Of a stretch of DNA of 64,000 nucleotides, positions 61,998 to 64,000 are shown in pieces (within the stretch, counting starts at the first letter, position 1; every line of letters begins with the position of its first letter). A program made the translations under genes and the position numbers. The stretch is taken from contig OY804585.1 of the NCBI GenBank assembly GCA_963680875.1, positions 26,430,186-26,494,185 on the forward strand, read 5' to 3'. The notes below the pieces were generated by a model that worked only from the letters and a program-made list of their open reading frames with translations, did not search any database and was not told the DNA's origin. This DNA comes from Bathymodiolus brooksi (taxonomy: Eukaryota; Mollusca; Bivalvia; Mytilida; Modiolidae).

Positions 61998-64000
61998 AGT
62001 ACTGTTTCTTATAAGACACCTAAAGTATAAGTACTGTTTCTTATAAGACACCTAAAGTACAAGTATTGTTTCTTATAAGACACCTAAAGTACAAGTACTG
62101 TTTCTTATAAGACACCTAAAGTACAAGTACTGTTTCTTATAAGACACCTAAAGTACAAGTACTGTTTCTTATAAGACACATAAAGTACAAGTACTGTTTC
62201 TTATAAGACACCTAAAGTACAAGTACTGTTTCTTTTAAGACATCTAAAGTACAAGTACTGTTTCTTATAAGACACCTAAAGTACAAGTACTGTTTCTTAT
62301 AAGACACTTAAAGTACAAGTACTGTTTCTTATAAGACACATAAAGTACAAGTACTGTTTCTTATAAGACACCTAAAGTACAAGTACTGTTTCTTATAAGA
62401 CATCTAAAGTACAAGTACTGTTTCTTATAAGACACCTAAAGTACAAGTACTGTTTCTTATAAGACACCTAAAGTACAAGTACTGTTTCTTATAAGACACT
62501 TAAAGTACAAGTACTGTTTCTTATAAGACACATAAAGTACAAGTACTGTTTCTTATAAGATACCTAAAGTACAAGTACTGTTTCTTATAAGACACCTAAA
62601 GTACAAGTACTCTTTCGTTTAAGACATCTAAAGTACAAGTACTGTTTCTTATAAGACACCTAAAGTACAAGTACTGTTTCTTATAAGACACCTAAAGTAC
62701 AAGTACTGTTTCTTATAAGACACTTAAAGTACAAGTACTGTTTCTTATAAGACACATAAAGTACAAGTAATGTTTCTTATAAGACACATAAAGTACAAGT
62801 ACTGTTTCTTATAAGACACCTAAAGTACAAGTATTGTTTCTTATAAGACACCTAAAGTACAAGTACTGTTTCTTATAAGACACCTAAAGTACAAATACTG
62901 TTTCTTATAAGACATCTAAAGTACAAGTATTGTTTCTTATTAGACACCTAAAGTACAAGTAGTGTTTCTTATAAGACACCTAAAGTACAAGTACTGTTTC
63001 TTATAACACAACTAAAGTACAAGTACTGTTTCTTATAAGACACATAAAGTACAAGTACTGTTTCTTATAAGACACCTAAAGTACAAGTACTGTTTCTTAT
63101 ATGACGCCTAAAGTACAAGTACTATTTCTTATAAGACACCTAAAGTACAAGTACTGTTTCTTATAAGACACCTAAAGTACAAGTACTGTTTCTTATAAGA
63201 CACATAAAGTACAAGTACTGTTTCTTATAAGACACATAAAGTACAAGTACTGTTTCTTATAAGACACCTAAAGTACAAGTACTGTTTCTTATAAGACACC
63301 TAAAGTACAAGTATTGTTTCTTATAAGACACCTAAAGTACAAGTATTGTTTCTTATAAGACACCTAAAGTACAAGTACTGTTTCTTATAAGACATCTAAA
63401 GTACAAGTATTGTTTCTTATAAGACACCTAAAGTACAAGTAGTGTTTCTTATAAGACACCTAAAGTACAAGTACTGTTTCTTATAAGACACCTAAAGAAC
63501 AAGTACTGTTTCTTTTAAGACATTTAAAGTACAAGTACTATTTCTTATAAGACACCTAAAGTACAAGTACTGTTTCTTATAACACAACTAAAGTACAAGT
63601 ACTGTTTCTTATAAGACACATAAAGTACAAGTACTGTTTCTTATAAGACACCTAAAGTACAAGTACTGTTTCTTATAAGACGCCTAAAGTACAAGTACTA
63701 TTTCTTATAAGACACCTAAAGTACAAGTACTGTTTCTTATAAGACATCTAAAGTACAAGTACTATTTCTTATAAGACACCTAAAGTACAAGTACTATTTC
63801 TTATAAGACACCTAAAGTACAAGTATTGTTTCTTATAAGACACCTAAAGTACAAGTACTGTTTCTTATAAGACACCTAAAGTACAAGTACTGTTTCTTAT
63901 AAGACATCTAAAGTACAAGTACTATTTCTTATAAGACACCTAAAGTACAAGTACTGTTTCTTATAAGACACCTACAGTACAAGTACTGTTTCTTATAAGA
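61998..64000. repeat. 32-bp tandem array, cut by the window end
   Basis: About 62 units of 32 bp (core gtactgtttcttataagac, then acctaaagtacaa), with variants acataaag, acttaaag, atctaaag and gtattg. It begins directly where the S4 element would continue after gcccgcaaattgtaagca. S4/S3 copies have cagttcctg...ctagtagcaccc there, which resembles a single diverged unit. The array runs off the window. Confidence 0.94.

Noticed and set aside
52204..62051. Many minus ORFs (up to 571 codons) rich in LLSSCYTRLFWCCSCYHLV
   Set aside because: They are generated by the 41-bp array: three units make 123 bp, an open period of 41 codons. Frames overlap each other and contain unit-length changes. They are repeat artefacts.

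Overview
This is eukaryotic nuclear DNA: AT-rich, intron-containing, with no operons and no long coding ORFs outside tandem repeats. Its gene content and dispersed repeats point to a mollusc, most likely a bivalve. That taxon is inferred from an acetylcholine-binding protein gene and SINE-like repeats of molluscan type; no species can be named.

Two genes were found by joining exons at splice sites, both on the minus strand. (1) A complete acetylcholine-binding protein (AChBP) gene has coding exons at 46058-45998, 34033-33897, 29458-29310 and 26316-25974. Splice phases agree at all three junctions (1, 0, 2). The product is a 229-residue secreted precursor with a signal peptide, all the aromatic-box residues of a Cys-loop receptor ligand site, the vicinal Cys-Cys of loop C, a 12-residue Cys-loop without the receptor FPF motif, and a stop where the first membrane helix would begin in a receptor. 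(2) The 3' part of a prolyl 4-hydroxylase-type Fe(II)/2-oxoglutarate dioxygenase gene has exons at 52237-52124, 51081-50943 and 48363-48180. These contain the HxD...H iron triad and the 2-oxoglutarate lysine. Its 5' exons lie beyond the window. The two genes run head to tail, with about 2 kb between them.

The rest is repeat. Roughly 45% of the window is tandem array: 44 bp (1-832), 49 bp (6.8-7.4 kb), 37 bp (10.2-11.1 kb), 62 bp (15.3-16.3 kb and, inverted, 31.6-33.3 kb), 33 bp (19.0-21.7 kb), 86 bp (34.4-43.1 kb), 30 bp (49.3-50.4 kb), 41 bp (52.4-62.0 kb) and 32 bp (62.0 kb to the end). The 86-bp and one 62-bp array lie in AChBP introns. The 30-, 41- and 32-bp arrays lie in introns of, or upstream of, the hydroxylase exons. 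Between arrays are copies of several dispersed repeat families (called S1-S5 here), two MITE-like elements and two decayed reverse-transcriptase fragments.

The most notable pattern is that many arrays are internal expansions of dispersed elements. The 37- and 14-bp arrays amplify different segments of family S2. The 62-, 49-, 41- and probably 32-bp arrays amplify different segments of the related S3/S4 family, and unamplified copies of the same segments occur elsewhere in the window. The long repeat-derived ORFs are artefacts of unit length and base composition, not genes.
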